Shown: positions 44,589 to 53,455 of the stretch, one piece after another
Position numbering within the stretch: position 1 is the first letter of the stretch
Layout: each line of letters starts with the position of its first letter
DNA from: Alphaproteobacteria bacterium
GTDB taxonomy: Bacteria > Pseudomonadota > Alphaproteobacteria > Bin95
Assembly: GCA_022822125.1 (NCBI GenBank)
Contig: JAJECF010000189.1
Span: 1 to 64,000 of the forward strand
Direction of reading: 5' to 3'
Length of the DNA: 64,000 bases
Translations under genes and position numbers: made by a program
Notes under the pieces: generated by a model
The model's input: only the letters and a program-made list of their open reading frames with translations
Database searches by the model: none
Told to the model about the DNA's origin: nothing

Positions 44589-46136
44589 ATGAACTGGCAG
44601 CCCGAACTCGACGAATTGCGCCGCCGCGAAGCCTTCGCGCTCAAGCTCGGCGGCGAGATGCGCGTCAAACGCCAGCGCGACGGCGGGCGGCTGAACGTCC
44701 GCGAGCGGATTGCGGCGCTGGTCGATGAGGGCAGCTTCCACGAGCTCGGCGCCATTGCCGGGCTGGCGCAATATGACGGCCGCAACGACCTGGAGCATCT
44801 GCTGCCGTCCAATTTCGTCTTCGGGCGCGCGCGGCTCGACGGGCGGCCGGTGGTGGTGGGCGGCGATGATTTCACCGTGCGCGGCGGCTCGGCCGACGCC
44901 ACCATCAAGGAAAAGCACATCATGTGCGAGCAGATGGCGAACCAGCTTCGCCTGCCGCTGGTGCGCATGGTGGAGGGCTCCGGCGGCGGCGGCTCGGTCA
45001 AGACCATCGAGACCGAAGGCCGCTCGAACGTGCCAGGCGTCAAGGGCTGGGAATGGGTGGTCGAGAACATGGGCACGGTGCCGCGCGTGGCGCTCGGGCT
45101 CGGCTCGGTCGCGGGGCTCGGCGCGGCGCATCTGGCGGCGGCGCATTTCTCCGTGCTGGTCAAGGAGCAGGCGGCGCTGTTCGTCGCCGGCCCGCCCGTG
45201 GTCGAGCGCCTCGGCGAAAAGCTCGACAAGCAGGAGCTCGGCGGCTGGAAGATCCACGCCCGCAACGGCGCCATCGATTATGCCGCCGACAGCGAGGCGC
45301 ACGCCTTCGACCTCGCGCGCCGGTTCCTCTCCTACCTGCCCTCCTCCATCGACAGCCTGGCCGAACAGGGACCGCAGACGGACGATCCCGACCGGCGCGA
45401 GGAGTGGCTGATCGAGGCCGTGCCGCGCGACCGGCGCAAGGTCTATCGCGTGCGCCCCATCATCGAGGCGGTGGTGGACCGGGGCAGCTTCTTCGAGTTC
45501 GGGCGGGAATGGGGCCGGTCGGTCGCCACCGGCTTCGCGCGGCTCGACGGCTGGCCCGTGGCGGTGATGGCGTCGGACCCCTATTTCTTCGGCGGCGGCT
45601 GGACGGCGGACGCCTGCCGCAAGGTGCGCCGCTTCGTCGATCTCGCCCAGACCTTCCACCTGCCGATGGTCTATCTGGTGGACTGCCCGGGCTTCCTGAT
45701 CGGCTCGAAATCCGAGCGCGAGGCGACCATCCGCTACGGCGTCGAGGCGATGTCGGCCATCTGGCAGACCACCATCCCCTGGTGCGCGGTCATCCTGCGC
45801 AATGTCTTCGGCGTGGCCGGCGCGGCGCACCAGAATGGCGGGCGGCTTTCCTACCGCTACGCCTGGCCCTCGGGCTTCTGGGGCTCGCTGCCGCTGGAGG
45901 GCGGCATCGAGGCGGCCTACCGGGCCGATCTGGACGCTGCGGAGGACCCGGACGCCAAGCTCGCCGAGATAGAAGACCGGCTGGAGAAGCTGCGCTCGCC
46001 CTTCCGCTCGGCGGAGAGCTTCTGGATCGAGGAGATCGTGGACCCGCGCAACACCCGCCCGCTGCTCTGCGAATTCGCCAATCTTTCAGCCCCCTTGCGC
46101 GAAACCGGCCCCAGCTATTTCCGCATGCGGCCATAG
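44589..46136 (+). CDS. Acyl-CoA carboxylase, carboxyltransferase (beta) subunit
   Basis: 515 residues with the two crotonase-like carboxyltransferase lobes. MVEGSGGGGSVKTIETEG and MASDPYFFGGGWTADACRK are oxyanion-hole regions, and VYLVDCPGFLIGSKSEREAT is the second-lobe core. It moves CO2 from biotin to an acyl-CoA. The usual biotin-carboxylase/BCCP subunit is not beside it, and the C-terminal NVFGVAGAAHQNGGRLSYRY differs from the propionyl- and methylcrotonyl-CoA types, so the acyl-CoA is unknown. Confidence 0.85.
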   Translation: MNWQPELDELRRREAFALKLGGEMRVKRQRDGGRLNVRERIAALVDEGSFHELGAIAGLAQYDGRNDLEHLLPSNFVFGRARLDGRPVVVGGDDFTVRGGSADATIKEKHIMCEQMANQLRLPLVRMVEGSGGGGSVKTIETEGRSNVPGVKGWEWVVENMGTVPRVALGLGSVAGLGAAHLAAAHFSVLVKEQAALFVAGPPVVERLGEKLDKQELGGWKIHARNGAIDYAADSEAHAFDLARRFLSYLPSSIDSLAEQGPQTDDPDRREEWLIEAVPRDRRKVYRVRPIIEAVVDRGSFFEFGREWGRSVATGFARLDGWPVAVMASDPYFFGGGWTADACRKVRRFVDLAQTFHLPMVYLVDCPGFLIGSKSEREATIRYGVEAMSAIWQTTIPWCAVILRNVFGVAGAAHQNGGRLSYRYAWPSGFWGSLPLEGGIEAAYRADLDAAEDPDAKLAEIEDRLEKLRSPFRSAESFWIEEIVDPRNTRPLLCEFANLSAPLRETGPSYFRMRP

Positions 46137-46226
46137 GCCGGGGGCCGTAGGCCCTCTACGCCCGGCGGCGCTTGACGTCCGGGCACCGCAAGGAGCTATG
46201 TTGCGGTATCCGGAAGCAGGTTGGCG

Positions 46227-46532
46227 ATGGAGCGAATCGTGCGTCTGCGCATCGAAAGGCAACCGGAAGGCGTTTGGCTGGCAACCTCCGAGGAGATGCC
46301 GGGTCTCGTCGCTCGGGGCCGAACCGTTACCGAGACGCTGGAAAGTGCCCGCGACGTCGCCCGAAAGCTTCTCGAGGCTCAGTCCGAACAGCGCAGTCCA
46401 CCGGAAATTGACGATGCCGAGTCGTTCTCGCTGCGCGACGCCAGCGTCGGCGGGCGCGGTTTGCAGCCGGCGTTCCGGGACGCGAGCTGGGGGCGTATCC
46501 GCGATTCCGCCTATGAAGGGCGAGGAAGCTGA
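46227..46532 (+). CDS. HicB-like / DUF1902 protein without HicA
   Basis: 101 residues from the ATG at 46227. RLRIERQPEGVWLATSEEMP and GLVARGRTVTETLESARDVA form the HicB partial RNase-H-like fold; the tail is basic and unstructured. HicB antitoxins pair with HicA mRNases, but no HicA frame is next to it. It is either an orphan antitoxin or a stand-alone member of the family. Confidence 0.65.
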   Translation: MERIVRLRIERQPEGVWLATSEEMPGLVARGRTVTETLESARDVARKLLEAQSEQRSPPEIDDAESFSLRDASVGGRGLQPAFRDASWGRIRDSAYEGRGS

Positions 46533-46572
46533 ACCCCGCCGCCGGGCCCTTTTGGACGGCCCGGCCGCGCCC

Positions 46573-47673
46573 TCAGCCCCGGCCCGAGCCTCCCTCCAGC
46601 GCGAGCACGCGGGCGGCGAGGCGGCGGACACGGTTGGCGACGCGGCCCATGCGGGCCAGATGCGCCTGCGCGGCGAGATAGACGGATTTCGGGCGCGCCG
46701 GATAGCCGACCCAGACCTGGCCCGCCGGCACGGACTTCCAGACCGCCGCCGCGCCGCCCACCACAGCGTCGTCGCCGATCTCGATATGGTCGGCGAGCAT
46801 GGCCGCCCCGCCCAGCACCACCCGGTCGCCGATGCGCGTGCTGCCCGCAATGCCGGTCTTGCCGGAAATCAGGCAGTCCTCGCCGATGGTGATGTTGTGG
46901 GCGATCTGGCAGAGATTGTCGATCTTGGTGCGCGCGCCGATGCGGGTGGCCCCGATATTGGATCGGTCTATGCAGCTGTTTGCGCCGACCTCCACATCGT
47001 CGCCGAGCTCCACCCGGCCGAGCGAGCCGATGCGCCGGACGCGCTCATTGACGACGCCATGGAAGTCGCCGGATCGGCGCGCGACCTCGAAGGAGGCCGG
47101 CCCGCGCGTCACATAGCTGAAGCCGTCCGCGCCGATGGCCGCGCCGGCCTGCAGGATGACGCGCGCGCCGAGCACCGATCCTTCGCCGATGCGCGCGCCC
47201 GCATGGATCAGGCAGTCGGGCCCGATGCGCGCCCCGGCCCCGACCGAAGCGTGGGAGAGGATGCGCACGCCCGCGCCGATCTCCGCCCCCGGCCCGACCG
47301 ACACGAACGGCCCGAGCGAGACGCCCGGACCCAGAACGGCGCTGCCATCCACCGCGGCTGTCGGATGCACACCCGGCGGCGCATGCGGCCCCGGCTCGAA
47401 CAGCGCCACGAGCCCGGCCAGCGCATAGCGCGGCGCCTCCACCTCGACCCAGGCATCGAGCGCGCCCTCGGGCGGTTGCGCCCCTTCCGGCAGCACGGCG
47501 GCGCGCACCGGCGAAGCCGCAAGCATGGCGGCATGGCGCGCCTCCATCAGGAAGATGAGGTCGCCTGCGCCCTGCGCCTCGACGGGATGCGCCAGCCGCT
47601 CGACCGTAATCCCCCCGTCGCCGTGCAAGCGCCCTTCGGTCGCGGCCGCGACCGCTTCGAGCGCAACGGCCAT
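46573..47673 (-). CDS. lpxD: UDP-3-O-acylglucosamine N-acyltransferase (LpxD family)
   Basis: 366 residues. An N-terminal uridine-binding domain ([20 protein letters not shown]) precedes a left-handed beta-helix of hexapeptide repeats. The catalytic-histidine region reads [13 protein letters not shown], and [14 protein letters not shown] is the following LpxD motif. LpxD adds the second acyl chain in lipid A synthesis. It usually sits with fabZ, lpxA and lpxB; here it stands alone, overlapping the stop of the molybdopterin oxidoreductase by one base (TGATG). It may be a second copy. Confidence 0.88.
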   Translation of the reverse strand: MAVALEAVAAATEGRLHGDGGITVERLAHPVEAQGAGDLIFLMEARHAAMLAASPVRAAVLPEGAQPPEGALDAWVEVEAPRYALAGLVALFEPGPHAPPGVHPTAAVDGSAVLGPGVSLGPFVSVGPGAEIGAGVRILSHASVGAGARIGPDCLIHAGARIGEGSVLGARVILQAGAAIGADGFSYVTRGPASFEVARRSGDFHGVVNERVRRIGSLGRVELGDDVEVGANSCIDRSNIGATRIGARTKIDNLCQIAHNITIGEDCLISGKTGIAGSTRIGDRVVLGGAAMLADHIEIGDDAVVGGAAAVWKSVPAGQVWVGYPARPKSVYLAAQAHLARMGRVANRVRRLAARVLALEGGSGRG

Positions 47674-49745
47674 CAGGCGGCGCGCACCCAGACCGCCGTG
47701 TCGTGGAACACGCCGCCGCCGACCGGCGGGGCCGCATCCGCGGAGGTGAGCGCGTTGATGCCGAGCCCTTCCTCGAACGCCTCATGCGGCCAGATGCTCT
47801 CCACCACCACCACGCCGCGCCTGACGCCGTCGAAATGCCGGGCGTGGACGACGACCGACGCCTTGTCGTTGCCGACCCGCGTGCGCCCGCCATCCGCTAT
47901 GCCGAGCTCCCCCGCATCCTCCGGATGGATCATCACGGTCGGCCGCCCCTCGCGCTGCTGCGAAGTCGGCGTCTCGGTGAAGGAGGAGTTGAGATAGCCG
48001 CGCGCCGGGGAGGTCGCCATGCGGAACGGCTTGTCCGCCGTGGCGTTGTCGATCGCGTCCCAGTGGTCCGGCAGGCGTGGCATGCCGGCTGCAATATTGT
48101 GGGCGCGCGGGGCGAAGGCCTCCCAGTCGGGCTTGAAGCGGAATTTGCCGTCCGGCCAGGCGAAACCGTCCAGATAATGCGCGGTGCGGAAATCCGGCTG
48201 CGCGTCCGCCCAGCGCTGGCGCTTGAGCTCCTCGAAGCCCGGATAGCCGGAGCGCCGGAGCGTGGCGTCGGCGACCTCGGCGGCCGTCATGGCGTAGCCC
48301 GGATGATCGACGCCGAGCCGCTTGGCGAGCGCCGCCGTCACCTCGTGGTTCGACCGGCATTCGCCCGGCGGTTCGACGATTTTCGGGCCGGCGATGACAT
48401 AGCTGTGCCCGCCGCCCTGATAGATGTCGTCATGCTCCAGGAACATGGTCGCCGGCAGCACCAGGTCGGCCATTTGCGCCGTCGCGGTCATGAATTGCTC
48501 ATGCACGCAGGCGAACAGATCCTCGCGCTCGAATCCGGCGCGGACCAGAAGATGCTCGGGTGCCACCATCATCGGGTTGGTGTTCTGGATCAGCATCGCC
48601 GTCACCGGCGGGCCGCCCTGGAGGTCTGCGGGATTACCGGTCAGCACCGGGCCGATGCGCGTCTGGTCGAGCAGGCGCACATCCGGGTCGCGCATATCCA
48701 GCCCCTCGATCAGAGACTTGTCCCAGCCGTAGATCGCCCCGTTGTTGTGAAACGCCCCGCCGCCCTCATATTTCCAGGCGCCGGTGACCGCGGCGATGCA
48801 GGAGGCGGCGTGCATGTTCGCCGCCCCGTTGCGCTGGCGCGCAAAGCCGTAGCCGAGGCGCAGATAGGTGCGTTTTGTGCGTCCGATCTCGCCCGCCAGC
48901 GCCTCGATTTCGGCGGCCGGCACACCCGAGATCGCCTCCGCCCATTCCGGCGTGCGGCTGGCCAGATGCGCTTCCAGCTCCGCCGGCGCATCGGTCATCG
49001 CCTCCAGATAGGCCCGGTCGGCATGGCCGTCCCGGAACAGCACATGCATGATCGCGCAAGCGAGCGCGCCGTCCGTGCCGGGGCGCACGCAGAGGAAGCG
49101 GTCGGCCTGCTTCGCCGTCTCGTTGCGATAGACATCGACCACGACGATGCGCGCGCCCCTGTCCTTGCGGGCGCGGACCGCGTGGGTCATCACATTCACC
49201 TGGGTATTGGCGGGGTTGGTGCCCCAGATCACCAGCAGGTCGGCCTTCGCCATCTCGCGCGGGTCGGAGCCGGCGAGCTTTCCGGTGCCGGCGATGAAGC
49301 CATTCCAGGCGAGCGTGGTGCAGATCGTGGCGTGGAAGCCGGAATAGCGCCTGGCGTGGCGCAAGCGGTTGATGCCGTCGCGCTGCACCAGCCCCATCGT
49401 GCCGGCATAATAGTAGGGCCAGACGGTCTGCGGCCCGAGCTTCGCCTCGGCCTCCAGGAACTTCTCCGCGCAGAGGTCGAGCGCCTTGTCCCAGGAAATG
49501 CGCTCGAACTTGCCGGAGCCCTTGGGGCCGGTGCGGACCAGCGGATGGAGCAGGCGGTCCGGATGGTGGATGCGCTCGGCGTAGCGCGCGACCTTGGCGC
49601 AGACCACGCCGGCGGTATAGTCGTTGTCGCGCGCGCCCCGGACGCGGCCGATGCTGTGCGCATCGAAGCGTTCGACCTCGAGCGCGCAGGTCGAAGGGCA
49701 ATCGTGCGGGCACGCGCTGAAATGGATGGTCGGGCTTCCGTCCAT
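47673..49745 (-). CDS. Molybdopterin oxidoreductase (DMSO-reductase family)
   Basis: 690 residues. The N-terminal iron-sulfur motif [13 protein letters not shown] with a later GVVCAK holds a [4Fe-4S] cluster. [23 protein letters not shown] and the C-terminal MPT domain ([31 protein letters not shown]) are of the DMSO-reductase family. There is no twin-arginine signal, so it is likely cytoplasmic. The substrate is not clear. It is the first gene before lpxD. Confidence 0.87.
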   Translation of the reverse strand: MDGSPTIHFSACPHDCPSTCALEVERFDAHSIGRVRGARDNDYTAGVVCAKVARYAERIHHPDRLLHPLVRTGPKGSGKFERISWDKALDLCAEKFLEAEAKLGPQTVWPYYYAGTMGLVQRDGINRLRHARRYSGFHATICTTLAWNGFIAGTGKLAGSDPREMAKADLLVIWGTNPANTQVNVMTHAVRARKDRGARIVVVDVYRNETAKQADRFLCVRPGTDGALACAIMHVLFRDGHADRAYLEAMTDAPAELEAHLASRTPEWAEAISGVPAAEIEALAGEIGRTKRTYLRLGYGFARQRNGAANMHAASCIAAVTGAWKYEGGGAFHNNGAIYGWDKSLIEGLDMRDPDVRLLDQTRIGPVLTGNPADLQGGPPVTAMLIQNTNPMMVAPEHLLVRAGFEREDLFACVHEQFMTATAQMADLVLPATMFLEHDDIYQGGGHSYVIAGPKIVEPPGECRSNHEVTAALAKRLGVDHPGYAMTAAEVADATLRRSGYPGFEELKRQRWADAQPDFRTAHYLDGFAWPDGKFRFKPDWEAFAPRAHNIAAGMPRLPDHWDAIDNATADKPFRMATSPARGYLNSSFTETPTSQQREGRPTVMIHPEDAGELGIADGGRTRVGNDKASVVVHARHFDGVRRGVVVVESIWPHEAFEEGLGINALTSADAAPPVGGGVFHDTAVWVRAA

Positions 49746-49804
49746 GAGGCCGCTCCTTGCGGTTGCGGGCGGCGAGTATAGCGAAGCGGAGGGGCGCGCG
49801 CGAC

Positions 49805-50734
49805 ATGACGGAACTACGGGAGATCGCAGGCGGGCTCCGCTTTCCCGAGGGGCCGGTGGTCCTGCCCGGCGGAGATGTGCTGGTCTGCGAGATCGCGGCC
49901 GGGCGCATTACGCGCATCGCCCCGGACGGCGCGCGGACGGTCGCGGCGGAGACCGGCGGCGGCCCCAACGGCGCCGCGCTCGGCCCCGACGGGAAGCTCT
50001 GGGTCTGCAACAATGGCGGCTTCGAGTGGTTCGACCGCGACGGCAAGATCTTCCCCCTCGGCTGCGCGCGCGACTATGAGGGCGGCTCGATCCAGCGCGT
50101 CGATCTGGAAACCGGCGCGGTGGAGACCGTCTGGCGCGATTGCGAGGGCGAGCCGCTCAAAGGGCCGAACGACCTCGTTTTCGACCGGGCTGGCGGGCTC
50201 TGGTTCACCGACCACGGCAAGGAGCGCGGGCGCGCGCGGGACGTGACCGGCCTTTTCTATGCGCCGGCCGACGGCGGGCCGGTCCGCGAGGTCGTCTGGC
50301 CGCTCAACGGGCCGAACGGCGTCGGCCTCTCGCCGGAGGAGGACCGCATATATGTGGCGGAGACGGAGTCCGCGCGCCTCATCGTCTTCGACCTGGAAGC
50401 GCCGGGCGTCATCGCCGGTTCCGGCGGCAGGCGCGTGCGCGGCCATCGCGGGCGCTGCCTCTACGGCGCGCCGGGCCTGCAATATTTCGATTCGCTCGCT
50501 GTCGAGGCCGACGGCCGCATCTGCGTGGCGACCATCCACAATGGCGGCATCACCATCGTCCCGCCGGACGGCAGCGTAGCAGAGCATGTGCCGATGCCCG
50601 ACCCGGTGACCACCAATATCGCCTTCGGCGGCGAGGGGCTCGGCACCGCCTACATCACCCTCTCCATGTCCGGCCGGCTGGTCTCCCTGCCCTGGGACCG
50701 CCCCGGCCTGCCCCTCAATTTCCTGAACCGATAG
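49805..50734 (+). CDS. SMP-30/gluconolactonase family protein
   Basis: 309 residues from the ATG at 49805. Six-bladed beta-propeller pattern: GLRFPEGPVVLPGGDVLVCE, GPNGAALGPDGKLWVCNNGG, GPNDLVFDRAGGLWFTDHGK, LNGPNGVGLSPEEDRIYVAE, with the metal ligands Glu, Asn and Asp in these blocks. These calcium or zinc enzymes open sugar lactones. Divergent from the molybdopterin gene by 59 bp. Confidence 0.88.
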   Translation: MTELREIAGGLRFPEGPVVLPGGDVLVCEIAAGRITRIAPDGARTVAAETGGGPNGAALGPDGKLWVCNNGGFEWFDRDGKIFPLGCARDYEGGSIQRVDLETGAVETVWRDCEGEPLKGPNDLVFDRAGGLWFTDHGKERGRARDVTGLFYAPADGGPVREVVWPLNGPNGVGLSPEEDRIYVAETESARLIVFDLEAPGVIAGSGGRRVRGHRGRCLYGAPGLQYFDSLAVEADGRICVATIHNGGITIVPPDGSVAEHVPMPDPVTTNIAFGGEGLGTAYITLSMSGRLVSLPWDRPGLPLNFLNR

Positions 50735-50809
50735 AGCACGGTCCGTTCCATAAACGGATCGTTGATCTATCTCATGGTCTGTTTATTGAACGCAAAGTTT
50801 TCGACTCGC

Positions 50810-50838
50810 TTGAAATCTCCCTGAATTGTCCATAAATG
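50810..50838 (+). promoter_or_regulatory. Possible hipBA promoter
   Basis: TTGAAA (50810-50815), 17 bp, TAAATG (50833-50838), about 28 bp before hipB. An inverted repeat TCCGTT-CCATA-AACGGA sits at 50742-50758. The words GTCCATAAATGAGACATG and TCTCATGGTCTGTTTATT flank the promoter in roughly opposite directions and may be HipB operators. Confidence 0.35.
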
Positions 50839-50866
50839 AGACATGAAAGCCTCTTGAAATCCATTC

Positions 50867-51217
50867 ATGGAACAAACGGTGGCGAAGCCCGCACACAGAA
50901 GCTATTCCCGCTATGCCCGCGAAGCCGCAGGGCTTCTCGGGCTGGCGATCCGCGCCGCGCGCATCGAACGCGGCCTCAAAGTCGCCGATGTCGCCGAACG
51001 CGCCGGGACTTCGCGCGGCCTCGTGCATCGCATCGAGAAAGGCGAAATGGGCTCCTCCATCGGCGCCGCCTTCGAGGTGGCTGCGATTGTCGGGCTGCGC
51101 CTGTTCGAAGCCGAATCGGCAACGCTGACACGCCATCTATCGAGGGAACGCGACAGGCTCGCCCTGCTGCCGCAATCCGTCCGCACGGGAACGGCGAAGG
51201 TGAAGGATGACTTCTGA
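50867..51217 (+). CDS. hipB: HipB-like XRE antitoxin/repressor
   Basis: 116 residues. A helix-turn-helix (GLKVADVAERAGTSRGLVHR, then IEKGEMGSSIGAAFEVAAIV) with a short helical C-terminus. It overlaps hipA by 11 bp, the normal hipBA arrangement. HipB binds DNA and locks HipA in an inactive complex. Confidence 0.85.
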   Translation: MEQTVAKPAHRSYSRYAREAAGLLGLAIRAARIERGLKVADVAERAGTSRGLVHRIEKGEMGSSIGAAFEVAAIVGLRLFEAESATLTRHLSRERDRLALLPQSVRTGTAKVKDDF

Positions 51218-52487
51218 GCGCCCAGACGCGAAAGCGCCGGAGGAAGTCTATGTCTGGATATGGCTGCCCGGCGCGACGACGCCTGTCGTCGCCGGTCGCA
51301 TCGCGCGCGGCAGCGGGCGGCTGATCTTCAACTACGGTCGGAGCTATCTGGGCCGGGACGACCGCATCCCGGTCTACGAGCCGGAGCTGCCGCTGCGCGG
51401 CGGAGCGATCCCGCCCGGAGCCGGGCTGAGCATGGCCGGATGCCTGCGCGACGCCGCGCCCGATGCGTGGGGCCGCCGCGTCATCCTGAACCGGGCCTTC
51501 GGGCGCGAAGGCAACGATGTCGACACCGTTGCGCTTGACGAGCTGACCTATCTGCTGGAGTCCGGCTCCGACCGCATCGGCGCCCTGGACTTCCAGCGTT
51601 CCCCTTCGGAGTACGTACCGCGCGCCGTTCAGGCCGCGACGCTCGAAGAGCTTCAGAACGCCGCCGGGAAAGTCGAGAAAGGCGAACCGCTGGCGCCCGA
51701 TCTCGATGAGGCCCTGTTTCACGGCACATCGCTCGGCGGCGCACGGCCGAAGGCGATGATCCAGTGTGGCGACACGAAGATGATCGCCAAGTTCTCGTCT
51801 TCGACCGACACCTACAACGTGGTGAAGGCGGAATATATCGCCATGCGCCTTGCGGCCGGGGCGGGGCTCAACGTCGCCCCCGTGCGTCTTGAGCGTGTCG
51901 CCGGCAGGGACGTGCTGCTGGTCGAGCGTTTCGACCGCGCAAAGGCGAAAGACGGCTGGACGCGCAAGGCGATGGTCTCGGCGCTGACGCTGTTCGGCCT
52001 CGACGAAATGATGGCGCGTTACGCCAGCTACGAAGACCTCGCGGAAATCGTCCGGCACCGCTTCACCTCGCCGAAGGCGACGTTGCACGAGCTGTACGGA
52101 CGGCTGGCGTTCAACATCCTGTGCGGCAACACCGACGACCACGCCCGCAACCATGCGGGCTTCTGGGACGGCGAACGCCTGACCCTGACGCCTGCCTATG
52201 ACATCTGCCCGCAAAGCCGTTCCGGCAATGCGGCCAGCCAGGCGATGCTGATCGTCGGCGACAATCGGACGAGCACACTTGCGACCTGCCTTGAGGCCGC
52301 GCCCAATTTCCAGCTCAGCGGGAAAGCGGCGAAGGACATCGTCGCCCGGCAGATCGGCGCCATCCGGGACGCATGGGACGACATCTGCGAGGAAGCCGCA
52401 TTGACCGAAGTCGAGCGCAACCTGTTCGGCCAGCGCATGTTTCTGAACGACTATATCTTCGAAGGCGCGGCGAGGGGCCTGCGGTGA
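51207..52487 (+). CDS. hipA: HipA-family serine/threonine kinase toxin
   Basis: 426 residues. N-subdomain with GLSMAGCLRDAAPDAWGRRV, then ATP-binding SLGGARPKAMIQ (a P-loop-like motif of HipA) and the kinase catalytic core ILCGNTDDHARNHAGFWDGE, followed by LTPAYDICPQSRSG. HipA phosphorylates glutamyl- or other aminoacyl-tRNA synthetases and drives dormancy. This copy appears intact. Confidence 0.92.
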   Translation: MTSERPDAKAPEEVYVWIWLPGATTPVVAGRIARGSGRLIFNYGRSYLGRDDRIPVYEPELPLRGGAIPPGAGLSMAGCLRDAAPDAWGRRVILNRAFGREGNDVDTVALDELTYLLESGSDRIGALDFQRSPSEYVPRAVQAATLEELQNAAGKVEKGEPLAPDLDEALFHGTSLGGARPKAMIQCGDTKMIAKFSSSTDTYNVVKAEYIAMRLAAGAGLNVAPVRLERVAGRDVLLVERFDRAKAKDGWTRKAMVSALTLFGLDEMMARYASYEDLAEIVRHRFTSPKATLHELYGRLAFNILCGNTDDHARNHAGFWDGERLTLTPAYDICPQSRSGNAASQAMLIVGDNRTSTLATCLEAAPNFQLSGKAAKDIVARQIGAIRDAWDDICEEAALTEVERNLFGQRMFLNDYIFEGAARGLR

Positions 52488-52631
52488 CGGGACGTCCGTC
52501 GCAGCGGCAGCGGAAGCGAACGAGGCGACTATGCGGGGCGTGCGGCGGACGCACCGGATACGGGCCGGGGCGACGATCGGGACTTTGTGGACGCGGCCGT
52601 TTCAGCCCGCACGGATCGTGCTCCGGCCTTT

Positions 52632-53426
52632 TCAGGCGACCCACCAGTCCGGGTAACGGCTGCGGAGCGTCCCCCGCGCGCGGTCGCGGGCGGCCCGGTC
52701 GGCGAAGACGGCGAAGCAGGTGGCGCCGCTGCCGGACATGCGGGCGAACGATGCGCCCTCCAGCGCCGCCAGCGCATCGAGGACTTCGCCGACTTCGGGC
52801 GCCAGCGATATGGCGGCTTCCGTCAGGTCGTTGGCGCAGCCGGCGACGTCCGCCACCGTCTGCGGCCAGGGGCGGCTCTCGCGGAACGGGCCGCGCCGCG
52901 CGCCGAACACCGCCGGCGTCGGAAGCGCCACACCCGGATTGGCGAGCAGCAGAGGCGGCGCGGGCCACTCCGGCAGGAGCATCAGGCGCTCGCCGATGCC
53001 GGCCATGCCGCAAGTCGCGCCGGCGAGGCAGACCGGCACATCCGCACCGAGCCCGGCGGCCAGCGCCGGCAGGTCGGCCTCGACGTCCCACAGCCGCGAG
53101 AGCAGCCGGAGCGCGGCCGCCGCATCGGCGGAGCCGCCGCCGAGCCCCGCCGCGACCGGCAGGTTCTTCTCCAGCACCAGCCGCACGCCCCGCCCCGGCG
53201 CCAGCGCCCGCGCGGCCCGCAGCACAAGATTGTCCGCCTCGCCCGCCAGCGCGTCCGCGAACGGCCCGACGACCTCCAGGCTGAGACGGTCGGCGGGCTC
53301 GGCGTAAAGCGCATCGCCCGCCTTCGCGAAGGCGACGAGGCTTTCCAGCAGGTGCAGCCCGTCCGCCCGCCGCCCGACGATATGCAGGTATAGGTTGACC
53401 TTCGCCGGCGCCGCCTCGCGCAACAC
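52632..53426 (-). CDS. ispE: 4-diphosphocytidyl-2-C-methyl-D-erythritol kinase
   Basis: 264 residues, GTG start at 53424-53426. GHMP-kinase motifs: APAKVNLYLHIVGRRADGLH, the phosphate loop LPVAAGLGGGSADAAAALRL and MSGSGATCFAVFADR. It is the fourth enzyme of the MEP isoprenoid pathway. A TPR lipoprotein gene lies 29 bp before it on the same strand. Confidence 0.95.
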   Translation of the reverse strand: MLREAAPAKVNLYLHIVGRRADGLHLLESLVAFAKAGDALYAEPADRLSLEVVGPFADALAGEADNLVLRAARALAPGRGVRLVLEKNLPVAAGLGGGSADAAAALRLLSRLWDVEADLPALAAGLGADVPVCLAGATCGMAGIGERLMLLPEWPAPPLLLANPGVALPTPAVFGARRGPFRESRPWPQTVADVAGCANDLTEAAISLAPEVGEVLDALAALEGASFARMSGSGATCFAVFADRAARDRARGTLRSRYPDWWVA

Positions 53427-53455
53427 GGGGTGTCAGCCGCTCCGCCGGGCGGCGC

